Shown here: positions 18,388 to 26,791 of the stretch, in pieces
How the letters are laid out: the number at the start of each line of letters is the position of its first letter
Numbering within the stretch: the first letter of the stretch is position 1
Source: Bacteroidaceae bacterium
Lineage (GTDB): Bacteria; Bacteroidota; Bacteroidia; Bacteroidales; Bacteroidaceae
Length of the DNA stretch: 64,000 nt
Direction: 5' to 3'
NCBI GenBank assembly: GCA_024398495.1
Contig: JAKSJA010000003.1
Span: 1 to 64,000 of the forward strand
Made by a program: the position numbers and the translations under genes
The notes under the pieces: model-generated
The model's input: only the letters and a program-made list of their open reading frames with translations
Database searches by the model: none
Told to the model about the DNA's origin: nothing

Positions 18388-19060
18388 AAAATATCGATAT
18401 TATTAAAATAGTTATAATCGTCAGTAAAAATACTACAGTTATCCACCAAGGCTCATCGTGTCTGTATTCAGTAGGATTACCGCCTATCTTGCGATATAGC
18501 CGATATACAATGAACGCAAACAAAACACCCAATAATGCACCGACCAATATATCTGTAGGATAATGTACGCCAAGATACATCCTTGAATAGCAAGAGCCTG
18601 CAGCCCATAGAAATGCCACGCAAGATGTCTTCCATCTTCTGAAAAAGAGTGTCAACAGCATGGCACAGCCGAAGTCATTGCAGGCATGATTGGAAGGAAA
18701 GCCGAACAAGCCGCCTGTATATCCATTTATGAGTGTCAGCCTACCCATAAGGTCAGGATTGTGTGACGGACGCAGACGTGCCACCAACGGTTTTATCACG
18801 GATGCTGGTATCTGGTCACACAGCAAAAACATGAAGGCGAAAGCAAGAGTTGCAAAGGCAACCTGCTTCCATGCCTCTTTCTGATTAGACCTGACACTGT
18901 TACGTATCTGAAAGTAGCAAATGTAAAACAGCAGGACGAATGCCAACGGTATCCACGCATAGGCACTTGTATATATCCACCAGAAGACGTCCCATACCGG
19001 ATTTCCGTTGGAATTAAAGGCAATGATGAGTTCGTTGTCTATATTTTGAATTTCGTTCAT
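18371..19060 (-). CDS. PAP2-family membrane phosphatase
   Basis: A 229-residue integral membrane phosphatase with about five or six hydrophobic segments. All three PAP2 signature blocks are present: KPLVARLRP, GFPSNHACN (PSNH in place of the usual PSGH, with the catalytic His kept) and SRMYLGVHYPTD. Enzymes of this family remove phosphate from lipid phosphates such as undecaprenyl pyrophosphate, phosphatidate or lipid A, and the substrate here cannot be told from sequence. The start is 3 bases after korB and the end overlaps the efflux adaptor by 17 bases, so it is translated from the same transcript. Confidence 0.9.
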   Translation of the reverse strand: MNEIQNIDNELIIAFNSNGNPVWDVFWWIYTSAYAWIPLAFVLLFYICYFQIRNSVRSNQKEAWKQVAFATLAFAFMFLLCDQIPASVIKPLVARLRPSHNPDLMGRLTLINGYTGGLFGFPSNHACNDFGCAMLLTLFFRRWKTSCVAFLWAAGSCYSRMYLGVHYPTDILVGALLGVLFAFIVYRLYRKIGGNPTEYRHDEPWWITVVFLLTIITILIISIFYENFI

Positions 19061-19063
19061 GTC

Positions 19064-20053
19064 TTATTTGACTTCCCAGATATCATTCGTTTCAAGCAGT
19101 TCAGCAAAGTTATGATAGTGTTTCTTTTGTTTCACTTCCTCTATCTGCGCTTCTACAGCATCATTATATGTAGGGGCATCAACGTCTCTTATCACACCGA
19201 GTGCGACAGGGAAACCATCATCATTTCCCATAAGTGCCAGTTTCAACTGCAACGTATTGTCCTGACAGTGTGCATCATGGACAAGTACGGAAGGGGCATC
19301 GGCACTCACTATCTTCAGTCCAAAGCCCTCCTGTGCAATACCGAACTGTCCATTTTCGCCAAAAATCATCTTCTTCCCATGTTCCAGGTATATGGCATTC
19401 TTTGCCCTTCCCTCCTTGGTATATACGGAGTCATGCGTTCCATTGTTGAAGATGACACAGTTCTGCAGTATCTCACACACGGACGCACCCTTATGGCCGT
19501 ATGCCGCTTTCAACACCTCAACAGTGGCAGGAGCATCCGTAGCCACGGCACGGGCAAAGAAATGCCCACGTGCACCGAAACACAGTTCTGCAGGACGGAA
19601 AGGATCCTCAACGGTTCCATACGGAGAAGACTTGCTCACGAATCCTCGCGGAGAAGTAGGCGAATACTGTCCTTTGGTAAGACCATATATGCGGTTGTTG
19701 AGCAGTATCATGTTTATATCTATGTTACGCCTGTTGGCATGTATGAAGTGGTTTCCTCCGATAGCCAGTCCATCGCCGTCACCACTTATCTGCCATACGG
19801 CAAGAGTTGGATTTGCAACCTTCACACCTGTCGCTATCGCTGCGGCACGGCCGTGAATAGTGTTCATACCATACGTAGCCATGTAATGAGGAAGACGTGA
19901 TGAGCATCCAATACCACTGATGACAGCGACATCATGGGGAGCAACACCTATCTCCGCCATAGCCTTGTGCAGACTGGCAAGAAAGAAATGGTCACCGCAT
20001 CCCGGGCACCAACGAGGTTTCCCTTTAGAATAATCCTTAGCTGTATATTCCAT
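19064..20053 (-). CDS. korB: 2-oxoacid:ferredoxin oxidoreductase, beta subunit
   Basis: A 329-residue thiamine-diphosphate-binding subunit that, with the alpha subunit, oxidatively decarboxylates a 2-oxoacid (most likely 2-oxoglutarate) to an acyl-CoA and reduces ferredoxin. It shows WCPGCGDHF near the N-terminus and the TPP/Mg motif SGDGDGLAIGGNHF, followed by a downstream NNRIYGLTKGQYSPTSPRG. The length fits KorB. It is separated from korA by 141 bases holding a REP-like element, which is unusual because these two genes are normally adjacent. It belongs to the long run ending in rnr. Confidence 0.95.
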   Translation of the reverse strand: MEYTAKDYSKGKPRWCPGCGDHFFLASLHKAMAEIGVAPHDVAVISGIGCSSRLPHYMATYGMNTIHGRAAAIATGVKVANPTLAVWQISGDGDGLAIGGNHFIHANRRNIDINMILLNNRIYGLTKGQYSPTSPRGFVSKSSPYGTVEDPFRPAELCFGARGHFFARAVATDAPATVEVLKAAYGHKGASVCEILQNCVIFNNGTHDSVYTKEGRAKNAIYLEHGKKMIFGENGQFGIAQEGFGLKIVSADAPSVLVHDAHCQDNTLQLKLALMGNDDGFPVALGVIRDVDAPTYNDAVEAQIEEVKQKKHYHNFAELLETNDIWEVK

Positions 20054-20090
20054 AATAAAATTTTTACGTTGTTAAAATTTTGTCTACAGT

Positions 20091-20194
20091 CTAAAAGTCT
20101 GAAAGAAGCCTCTCCCCCAGCCCTCCCCTCAAGGGAGGGAGCAGAAAGTCTCCCCTTGTGGGGGAGATTTAGAGGAGGCCACCCCTTAGACCCC
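20091..20194 (+). repeat. REP-like GC-rich hairpin element, copy A
   Basis: A compact element of about 104 bases with two stem-loops, CCCTCCC-CTCAA-GGGAGGG and TCTCCCC-TTGT-GGGGGAGA, bounded by TCTAAAAGTCT and AGACCCC. A second copy in opposite orientation lies at 25351-25530. It fills the korA-korB gap and abuts the korA stop codon with no spacer. Confidence 0.85.
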
Positions 20195-22024
20195 TTATAT
20201 TAGTTTTTTGAAATTGTCCACAAGTTCAGCGACGACAAACGGCTGTCCTTTTACTTGATTGAATTGATAAGGAACGAAGCCGTCCACCTTCATACGCAGG
20301 TAGGCAGCGAACTGTCCCATGTTCTGTTCTGCCACGACAACTTTCTTATATTTCTTCAGCACCTCCGCTGTATTCTTCGGCAGAGGATTGACATATTTGA
20401 AATGAGCCAAAGCAACCTTCTCACCCTGTGCCAACAGTTCATCCATCGCCGCATGCAGATGGCCGTATGTACCGCCGAAACCGACAATGAGCAGATCAGC
20501 ATTCTCCTTGTCACCGAGAACCTCCACATCCGGCACATTGATGTTTTCAATCTTTTGCTGACGTCTGCGGGTCATCAGGTCATGATTGTCCGGATCTGTC
20601 GATATGGCACCTGTCCTGTCGTCTTTCTCCAATCCACCGAGGATATGTTCAAAACTCTCACGTCCCGGCACAGCCCAGTAGCGTGAGCCATCGGCATTAC
20701 GCATATACGGAGCCCATTGTCCCTTGAGTTCTTCCGGAACGTATGGAGGAGTTATCGTTGGATATTCTGACAAGTCCGGCAACCTGAACGCACCGCTTCC
20801 GTTAGCCACATACCCATCCGTCAGCAGTACCACTGGAGTCATGTGTTCCAGAGCCATCTTACAGGCATCATATGCTGCATCGAAACAATCCACAGGACTG
20901 GTTGCCGCAATCACCGGCATAGGACTTTCACCATTACGTCCAAAGAGCACCTGTAGCAAATCCGTCTGTTCTGATTTCGTCGGCAATCCCGTGGCAGGTC
21001 CACCACGCTGCACGTCGATGACCACAAGAGGAAGTTCCATGATGACAGCAAGGTTCATAGCCTCACTCTTCAGGCATATGCCCGGGCCAGATGTCGATGT
21101 TACAGCCAGAGCACCGGCGAAAGAAGCGCCCACAGCAGACGAACAGCCGGCAATCTCATCCTCGCACTGGACAGTAGTAACACCCAGACTTTTGTGTTTC
21201 GACAACTCATGCAATATGTCCGTAGCCGGAGTGATAGGATAAGAGCCGAGATACAGTTTCAGTCCAGCCTTTTCGGCAGCAGCCATAAGTCCGTATGCAG
21301 TAGCCTTGTTGCCAGTGATGTCCATATAACGGCCTTTCACCTTGTTCTTCGATTCGATGCGGTAAGTATTGGCAACGCTGCTGTGGGTATTATGCCCATA
21401 GTCATACCCAGCATGGATAACCTTTATGTTGTTTTCCGCAATCTCCGGTTTCTTTGCAAACTTATCCCTCAGGAAGTTCTCCGCAATGCTGAGGTCGCGA
21501 TTGAAGAGCCAGCACACCAGTCCCAGAGCGAACATATTGCGACATTTCAGCACAGCCTTGTTGTCCATACCACTGTCTGCCAGACAATCCTTAACCATCT
21601 GTGTGACAGGAGCGGCGATGACGCGGTCTGCATCAATACCCATCTCACCCAGATAGTCATCAGTCTTGAACTCAGCCTTTTCCAAGTCCTTAGGACCGAA
21701 ACAATCCGTATCAATGATTATGCACGCACCACGTTTCGCATAACGGTACTGAGTCTTCAGTGCAGCAGCATTCATAGCCACCAGCACGTCACATTCGTCA
21801 CCCGGAGTATAGACACTACTCTCACCGATATGTACCTGGAAACCACTGACACCCGTCAGAGACCCTTGCGGAGCACGGATATCCGCAGGATAGTCAGGAA
21901 AGGTAGAGATACCGTTACCCACGGTAGCAGAGACGGTAGAGAAGATATTACCCGCCAATTGCATGCCATCGCCGGAATCCCCAGAAAACCGTACCACCAC
22001 CTGCTCTAAATCTTTTATTGTCAT
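20195..22024 (-). CDS. korA: 2-oxoacid:ferredoxin oxidoreductase, fused gamma-alpha subunit
   Basis: A 609-residue subunit. Residues 1-190 are the gamma-like domain (VVVRFSGDSGDGMQLAGNIF) and the rest is the alpha domain (GSYPITPATDILHEL, TSGPGICLKSEAMNLA, DVQRGGPATGLPTKSEQ). This gamma-alpha fusion is typical of 2-oxoglutarate:ferredoxin oxidoreductase in Bacteroidetes, where it provides succinyl-CoA and reduced ferredoxin under anaerobic conditions. It has its own good promoter at 22061-22092 and is the first gene of an apparent seven-gene run (korA, korB, PAP2, adaptor, pump, channel, rnr). Confidence 0.95.
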   Translation of the reverse strand: MTIKDLEQVVVRFSGDSGDGMQLAGNIFSTVSATVGNGISTFPDYPADIRAPQGSLTGVSGFQVHIGESSVYTPGDECDVLVAMNAAALKTQYRYAKRGACIIIDTDCFGPKDLEKAEFKTDDYLGEMGIDADRVIAAPVTQMVKDCLADSGMDNKAVLKCRNMFALGLVCWLFNRDLSIAENFLRDKFAKKPEIAENNIKVIHAGYDYGHNTHSSVANTYRIESKNKVKGRYMDITGNKATAYGLMAAAEKAGLKLYLGSYPITPATDILHELSKHKSLGVTTVQCEDEIAGCSSAVGASFAGALAVTSTSGPGICLKSEAMNLAVIMELPLVVIDVQRGGPATGLPTKSEQTDLLQVLFGRNGESPMPVIAATSPVDCFDAAYDACKMALEHMTPVVLLTDGYVANGSGAFRLPDLSEYPTITPPYVPEELKGQWAPYMRNADGSRYWAVPGRESFEHILGGLEKDDRTGAISTDPDNHDLMTRRRQQKIENINVPDVEVLGDKENADLLIVGFGGTYGHLHAAMDELLAQGEKVALAHFKYVNPLPKNTAEVLKKYKKVVVAEQNMGQFAAYLRMKVDGFVPYQFNQVKGQPFVVAELVDNFKKLI

Positions 22025-22060
22025 GTTATATTTTTTTAATTAAAAATTAAAACTAGTGCA

Positions 22061-22092
22061 CAAAGTTAGTGCAAATCAAGGACAGAAACAAA
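22061..22092 (-). promoter_or_regulatory. Promoter of korA
   Basis: Read on the minus strand, TTTG (22089-22092) is followed by 20 bases and TAACTTTG (22061-22068), a full match to the Bacteroidetes TTTG / TAnnTTTG consensus. It lies 37 bases before the korA start. The rest of the 22025-22230 gap is AT-rich with no gene. Confidence 0.75.
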
Positions 22093-22230
22093 TATAATGT
22101 AATTATTTTAGATTTTTATTTTTAGAAAGCGTAGAGTTTACTCTGATGATTTCAAAAAAGAAAAATCGTTAAAACGAAGTTTTTGTCTCTGTCTTGATGC
22201 AGCCTAAGTTCGACGAAGTCAAAATTAGCA

Positions 22231-22965
22231 TTATTCCCGCGTAAAACCAAGAGAAAAAACCGAAAACTTACAATTTTCGATATGAGAAACAGCTGATGCA
22301 AGAGATATCATTGTAGCACCAGTAGTGATAACATCATCTACAAGAAGAATATGCAAGTTACAGGAATCGTTACCAGAAAAATAATGATGAAGAGCTACAC
22401 TAAATTCATCCTTAATGCGAAAAGCGTGTTCCACATTATCAAATCGTTTTTCACGGTGCAATAGCGTTTGGCTTTCGTTGAAGGTTATTCTCTCCACGCA
22501 GGCAGACCACACAGGCAGGCCAGTAACAGAGGAGATTCCTTCTGCAATAAATTCACTTTGGTTATAGCCTCGTTCACGGATTCGCTCTTTTGTCAGCGGG
22601 ACGGGAATGATGGCATCAATGTCATCGAAGAAATGATGACGTTCCATGCATTCTGCTGCAAAACGCCCCATATCATACCCTATGTCAGGTTGAAAATGGT
22701 ATTTGAGGTCATAGATGATTTGTGCATATTCTGCCTTGGGGTAAAAGAAAAACAGGGATGTGGCTTTCTCGATATTCATCCTCTTCCAAAAGAGTCTTGC
22801 AACGGGATTTTCATAAGGATTTTGATGGTAACAGGTATATGGAAGTTCGTGCAGACAATGACTGCACACGCTGTGCTCTGCAAAATCAAGACGGTTGCCA
22901 CAGACGACGCACAGACGAGGCGCCAGTATGTCCTTTACACGTCCCCATATTTCGTGTATATCCAT
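22231..22965 (-). CDS. comF: ComF-family phosphoribosyltransferase-like protein
   Basis: A 244-residue protein with an N-terminal zinc-finger-like pair CVVCG ... CSHC (about 19-37) and a C-terminal PRTase fold, with the PRPP loop LLVDDVITTGATM near residue 215. Proteins of this family help take up or process single-stranded DNA during natural transformation in some bacteria. The exact biochemical role is not settled. Its start overlaps the dprA stop by one base, which fits a competence-related pairing. It is the last gene of the rpoN-to-comF run. Confidence 0.88.
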   Translation of the reverse strand: MDIHEIWGRVKDILAPRLCVVCGNRLDFAEHSVCSHCLHELPYTCYHQNPYENPVARLFWKRMNIEKATSLFFFYPKAEYAQIIYDLKYHFQPDIGYDMGRFAAECMERHHFFDDIDAIIPVPLTKERIRERGYNQSEFIAEGISSVTGLPVWSACVERITFNESQTLLHREKRFDNVEHAFRIKDEFSVALHHYFSGNDSCNLHILLVDDVITTGATMISLASAVSHIENCKFSVFSLGFTRE

Positions 22966-24086
22966 TACGAAAGCAAATGACAGACCCCTCCAGGCAACTG
23001 CTTGATAGCCCCCTTCATTTCTAACTCAAACAGCACGGCCGTCAACTTACCTATCGGCATTGTGCTGGCAACAGAAAGAACATTGATCTGCATGTCATTT
23101 TCTTTGGAGAGGATGTCAACGACACTCTGTTCTTCCGGTGTAAATTCCTGAAAGAAAGAGCGTTCTATTCCTAACGATTTTTTCTTTTCAAGGACCTTAG
23201 CATCATCCCATTTCATCGCATGAATAAAATCTTCCGCATTCGTTATCAGCATTGCACCATTATCACGTATGAGATTGTTGCACCCTTGTGAATACTGTGC
23301 ATCTACAGCCCCCGGGAAAGCAAATACATCACGGTTATATCCTTGAGCAAGACTTGCGGTGACGAGACTGCCGCCAAAAGACGCACTTTCAACGACGACC
23401 GTGGCATCACTCATACCAGCGATGATCCTGTTTCTGGCGATGAAGTTCGGTTTTTCCGCATGTGTTCCAGACATATATTCCGTTATCAATCCGCCATGTA
23501 GCAACATTTCATCCGCCTCCTTTCTGTGAGTTGCAGGATACAACGTATCTAATCCGTGAGCAAGCACTCCGACTGTATCATAGCCATTCCGCAGGGCATT
23601 ACGGTGAGCACATATATCTGTGCCGTATGCCAGTCCGCTGATGATGAGAACATTTGAGAGATAATCTTTGAAGGTACTTATGAATTTGGAACAGATATCC
23701 TTTCCGTATTGCGTGTTCTGACGAGTGCCGACAATGCTGACAACCTTCAGCTGATTAAGATCTGCCGTTCCTTTATAGAACAACACCAAAGGGGCATCGG
23801 CACACTCTCTGAGACGTGAAGGATATGATGTGTCATTATATGTCAGGCACTGTATATCGTGTCTGACCGCAAACTCATATTCCACTTCCGCACGTTCCAA
23901 AGCCTCATGACTCATCTTTACCGCCATTGCCATTCGTTCAGACACTTCCGGAACAAGAGAGCGAAGGTCGTCTTTATGTTCAAAGACAGGACATGCACTG
24001 CCAACAATGCGATATAATTCCAACACTTGAGCTGCGCTCACTCCGTATAACCTTGTCAAGGCTATTGTACAGATAATTTCTTTCAT
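22965..24086 (-). CDS. dprA: DNA-processing protein DprA
   Basis: A 373-residue single-stranded-DNA-binding protein that loads RecA on incoming DNA in transformation. It has an N-terminal helix-hairpin-helix-like segment, then the Rossmann-type DprA core with VSIVGTRQNTQYGKDICSKF, ISGLAYGTDICAHRNAL, VLAHGLDTLYPATHRKEA and ARNRIIAGMSDATVVVES. A C-terminal winged helix follows (about 315-373). The length is normal. It overlaps comF by one base and lies 3 bases after the DUF2851 gene. Confidence 0.95.
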   Translation of the reverse strand: MKEIICTIALTRLYGVSAAQVLELYRIVGSACPVFEHKDDLRSLVPEVSERMAMAVKMSHEALERAEVEYEFAVRHDIQCLTYNDTSYPSRLRECADAPLVLFYKGTADLNQLKVVSIVGTRQNTQYGKDICSKFISTFKDYLSNVLIISGLAYGTDICAHRNALRNGYDTVGVLAHGLDTLYPATHRKEADEMLLHGGLITEYMSGTHAEKPNFIARNRIIAGMSDATVVVESASFGGSLVTASLAQGYNRDVFAFPGAVDAQYSQGCNNLIRDNGAMLITNAEDFIHAMKWDDAKVLEKKKSLGIERSFFQEFTPEEQSVVDILSKENDMQINVLSVASTMPIGKLTAVLFELEMKGAIKQLPGGVCHLLS

Positions 24087-24089
24087 ACG

Positions 24090-25331
24090 TCATATTTTTA
24101 AGTATTCATATCCTATTCTACAGCGGAGACAATCTTTCTTATCACAATATTCTTTCTTCAATTGTACCAAAGCCTGTGAATCTCCTGCCGTTCTGGCTTC
24201 TATTCCAGCCTGTTTCCACATTCTCGTAATATGATTGTCTTCCGATTTCAGCGTCTCGAGCAAAGATAGTGCTTTGTCGCACAAAAGCTCATCGCCTCTG
24301 TATCTTCCATATGCAAACATTATTGGCACGGCAGTATTGATGGCAAGAAGATTTACAGATGAAGAAGAAAGATTATAACACGGAGTACCCCATTGGGCAG
24401 TTATATGAGTATGGAATAGATTTTTAAGGTCGTCAGCATCGGCACATTCCATCAACCGTACGACACTTATCTTATCATCACAATATAAGTTTGCCAACTG
24501 TGAGATACGAATATCAGGGAAATTCTGAGGATGCGTTCTCAAGAAATTCCATTTATTGCCGTCTATCTGTGTAAGGCCAAATTTCTCTGACAGATACTTA
24601 TACTCCTGCTTCAACTTCTCAGCATATCCATCATCATGCTTATAAGTACGTTCTCCCAACAGTCCTGCCTGTCCGAAAAACATTGCCTCTATCTGCATAA
24701 GATTGTCTTTATGGTGAGCAAGTGTGGACAGATTGATATTTGATGCCCACTCCTCGAAGACATCACCATTGACACCAAATCCGAAGTTTCGCGACAAGGT
24801 AACAAAATATGTTTTTTCCCAATCAAAGATACACCTTTCGGCTGTTTCGAGAATGTGGACAGTCTTCTGTTCCAACCGTTCCGTCTGCAAAGCGGCAAGC
24901 CAACTATGCATCATAATGTCAGACAGAGATGGTATTATTTCATAACATGGAGGAAACTTATCCGTCAACAGAAGAGTGTCATAATCAGCTTTTATTTTCT
25001 CCGGAACTTTTAATTCCAATTGAGTCAGGGTGTCAGCGTTGTGTATAAGTACATCACAATCTGCCCGTTCCACAACATGAAGAATCACATTATCATATTT
25101 CGGGTCCTTGTCATGACCATGTTGGTACCATTGCGAAGAACGCTCATGCACTTCAATATTTCCCGCCCAGAGGATACCGTCAATTTTCACCTTAGCATTT
25201 ACAAAATCCGGTCCAGCATTGATATTCTGCAATCCCGGATCAAGGACCTCTACAATTCTGCCATCTGTCGTCCGCAACTCATGCAAAGGCAGAATCTTGT
25301 GTTTCCAGACATATTGAAGAAGTTTTTCCAT
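24090..25331 (-). CDS. DUF2851 family protein
   Basis: A 413-residue conserved Bacteroidetes protein of unknown function. The N-terminus, MEKLLQYVWKHKILP, with LDPGLQNINAGPDFVNAKV and WAGNIEVHERSSQW soon after, is characteristic of DUF2851. Around residue 225 comes a second conserved stretch, EAMFFGQAGLL. The C-terminal CDKKDCLRCRIGYEYLK contains three cysteines that could bind metal. There is no signal peptide or membrane segment. It lies just upstream of dprA and is preceded by REP-like copy B. Confidence 0.88.
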   Translation of the reverse strand: MEKLLQYVWKHKILPLHELRTTDGRIVEVLDPGLQNINAGPDFVNAKVKIDGILWAGNIEVHERSSQWYQHGHDKDPKYDNVILHVVERADCDVLIHNADTLTQLELKVPEKIKADYDTLLLTDKFPPCYEIIPSLSDIMMHSWLAALQTERLEQKTVHILETAERCIFDWEKTYFVTLSRNFGFGVNGDVFEEWASNINLSTLAHHKDNLMQIEAMFFGQAGLLGERTYKHDDGYAEKLKQEYKYLSEKFGLTQIDGNKWNFLRTHPQNFPDIRISQLANLYCDDKISVVRLMECADADDLKNLFHTHITAQWGTPCYNLSSSSVNLLAINTAVPIMFAYGRYRGDELLCDKALSLLETLKSEDNHITRMWKQAGIEARTAGDSQALVQLKKEYCDKKDCLRCRIGYEYLKI

Positions 25332-25350
25332 AACTATTCTACTTTTTTAG

Positions 25351-25530
25351 GGTCTAAGAGGTGGCCTCCTCTAAATCTCCCCCACAAGGGGAGACTTTCT
25401 GCTCCCTCCCTTGAGGGGGTGGAGAACTTCAAGTGTTCTCTGCTTGCTCCGAAGGAGTCGAGCGAAGCGAGGGCTGGGGAGAGGCTTCTCTTAGACTTTT
25501 TGACTTTTTGACTTTTAGACTCTTAGACTT
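25351..25530 (-). repeat. REP-like GC-rich hairpin element, copy B with internal insert
   Basis: In reverse orientation it carries the same core as copy A: AGAAGCCTCTCCCCAGCCCT, then CTCAAGGGAGGGAGCAG and CTCCCCTTGTGGGGGAG, ending AGACCCT. It differs by roughly 50 extra bases inside the first hairpin (about 25420-25475) and by an extended AGTCAAAAAGTC-type direct repeat at 25493-25530. It directly follows the DUF3109 stop codon. Confidence 0.85.
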
Positions 25531-26127
25531 TCATACCATATCTTGTTTCTTCAACTCTTCGACAGTGTGTTCAAGTTCTGCATACCAGTCTTCACCAAAT
25601 CTCCTTATCAACGGTTCTTTTAGAAACTGATACAAGGGAAGATGTATTTCCTTTCCTTTCTCTCTGCCACATCTGCAGATGTTCCAACGGTCGTAGTTCA
25701 AGGCGATGATGCCGTTCCGTAATTTCTTTTCCCGTATGGGGTACAGGGCACAACTGATTGGTTTCTGAAAACTGCACTTGCCCTGACGATACAAGCTGTC
25801 GAAGATGCAGAGACAGCATCCTTTATCGTGGCATGTGAAAGCACAGTCTTTGCCATTTACGATGCTGGTGACGAGTTCGCCTGTCTGGTCGACATATGCT
25901 ACTCCCTGTCTGTCAACGACAGCCTGCGCCTGAACGGACAGGTGATCCCACGCCACATCCAGAGCATCTTCTATCTCTGCAATCTCATCCATGGTGACAG
26001 GTGCTCCGGCATCCCCCTCGACACAACAAGCCCCCTTGCAGATATCCAAATCGCAGCAGAACTCTTCCGTGATACAATCCATAGACACCAGGACGTCACC
26101 AACTTCTATAAATGAAGGATATGTCAT
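25531..26127 (-). CDS. DUF3109 family cysteine-rich protein
   Basis: A 198-residue conserved Bacteroidetes protein of unknown function. It has a dense set of cysteines: CCDLDICKGACC near the N-terminus, then CAFTCHDKGCCLCIF, CSFQKPISCALYP and CRCGREKG. The arrangement suggests metal or iron-sulfur binding, as in the related zinc/iron-chelating CxxCxxCC families, but this is inference. No signal peptide. It ends one base before ung begins its frame and is followed by REP-like copy B. Confidence 0.87.
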   Translation of the reverse strand: MTYPSFIEVGDVLVSMDCITEEFCCDLDICKGACCVEGDAGAPVTMDEIAEIEDALDVAWDHLSVQAQAVVDRQGVAYVDQTGELVTSIVNGKDCAFTCHDKGCCLCIFDSLYRQGKCSFQKPISCALYPIREKKLRNGIIALNYDRWNICRCGREKGKEIHLPLYQFLKEPLIRRFGEDWYAELEHTVEELKKQDMV

Positions 26128-26128
26128 A

Positions 26129-26791
26129 TTACCATTCTATCGGTTGCTGTCCGTGCTGACGGAGATAATCATTTGTCTTGGAAAAATGCTTATTACCAAA
26201 GAACCCCCTGTAAGCCGACAATGGTGATGGGTGTGCTGACTTTAACACAAGATGTTTCTCCGTGTCTATATAAATGGACTTGCTCTGAGCATAACTACCC
26301 CAAAGAAGAAAGACAACGTTTTCGCGTTCCTGAGATATTTTCCTGATGACAGCATCAGTAAACTCTTCCCATCCTTTCTTCTGATGACTGCCGGCCATGT
26401 GTGCCCTTACCGTTAGGGTTGCATTTAACAGCAATACACCCTGCTGTACCCAACGGACGAGATTACCTGTCTTATGCGGAGGCGTCCCCAAATCGTCTTC
26501 TATCTCCTTGAAGATGTTCACGAGTGACGGCGGATATGCAACGCCGTCATTGACAGAGAAACACAGCCCGTGTGCCTGCCCGGGCTCATGATATGGGTCC
26601 TGACCAATGATGACTACCTTGACCTCATCGAAAGGGCACATGTCGAAAGCACTGAAGATGAGTTTTGCCGGTGGATAACAGACATGGTGTGTGTATTCAT
26701 CACGGACAAAGTCTGTCAAGAGTTTGAAATACGGTTTTTCAAACTCCTCTCCTAAATGTTCTTTCCAGCTATGTTCTATCTTTACTGACAT
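26129..26791 (-). CDS. ung: Uracil-DNA glycosylase
   Basis: A family 1 enzyme of 220 residues that removes uracil from DNA. The water-activating loop [18 protein letters not shown] holds the catalytic Asp, and the C-terminal [13 protein letters not shown] loop inserts into the minor groove and carries the catalytic His. The frame is open to a GTG at 26800, but the ATG at 26791 (MSVKIEHSW) is the better start. It overlaps the gpmI stop by 10 bases. Confidence 0.96.
   Translation of the reverse strand: MSVKIEHSWKEHLGEEFEKPYFKLLTDFVRDEYTHHVCYPPAKLIFSAFDMCPFDEVKVVIIGQDPYHEPGQAHGLCFSVNDGVAYPPSLVNIFKEIEDDLGTPPHKTGNLVRWVQQGVLLLNATLTVRAHMAGSHQKKGWEEFTDAVIRKISQERENVVFLLWGSYAQSKSIYIDTEKHLVLKSAHPSPLSAYRGFFGNKHFSKTNDYLRQHGQQPIEW

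Noticed and set aside
14111..22009. Plus-strand frames of 70-271 codons opposite the efflux and korA genes
   Set aside because: They are antisense to well-recognised proteins and have no family-like sequence.
20091..25530. Transposon bounded by the two inverted REP-like copies
   Set aside because: The 5 kb between them encodes only korA, comF, dprA and DUF2851, with no transposase; the copies look like independent dispersed repeats.
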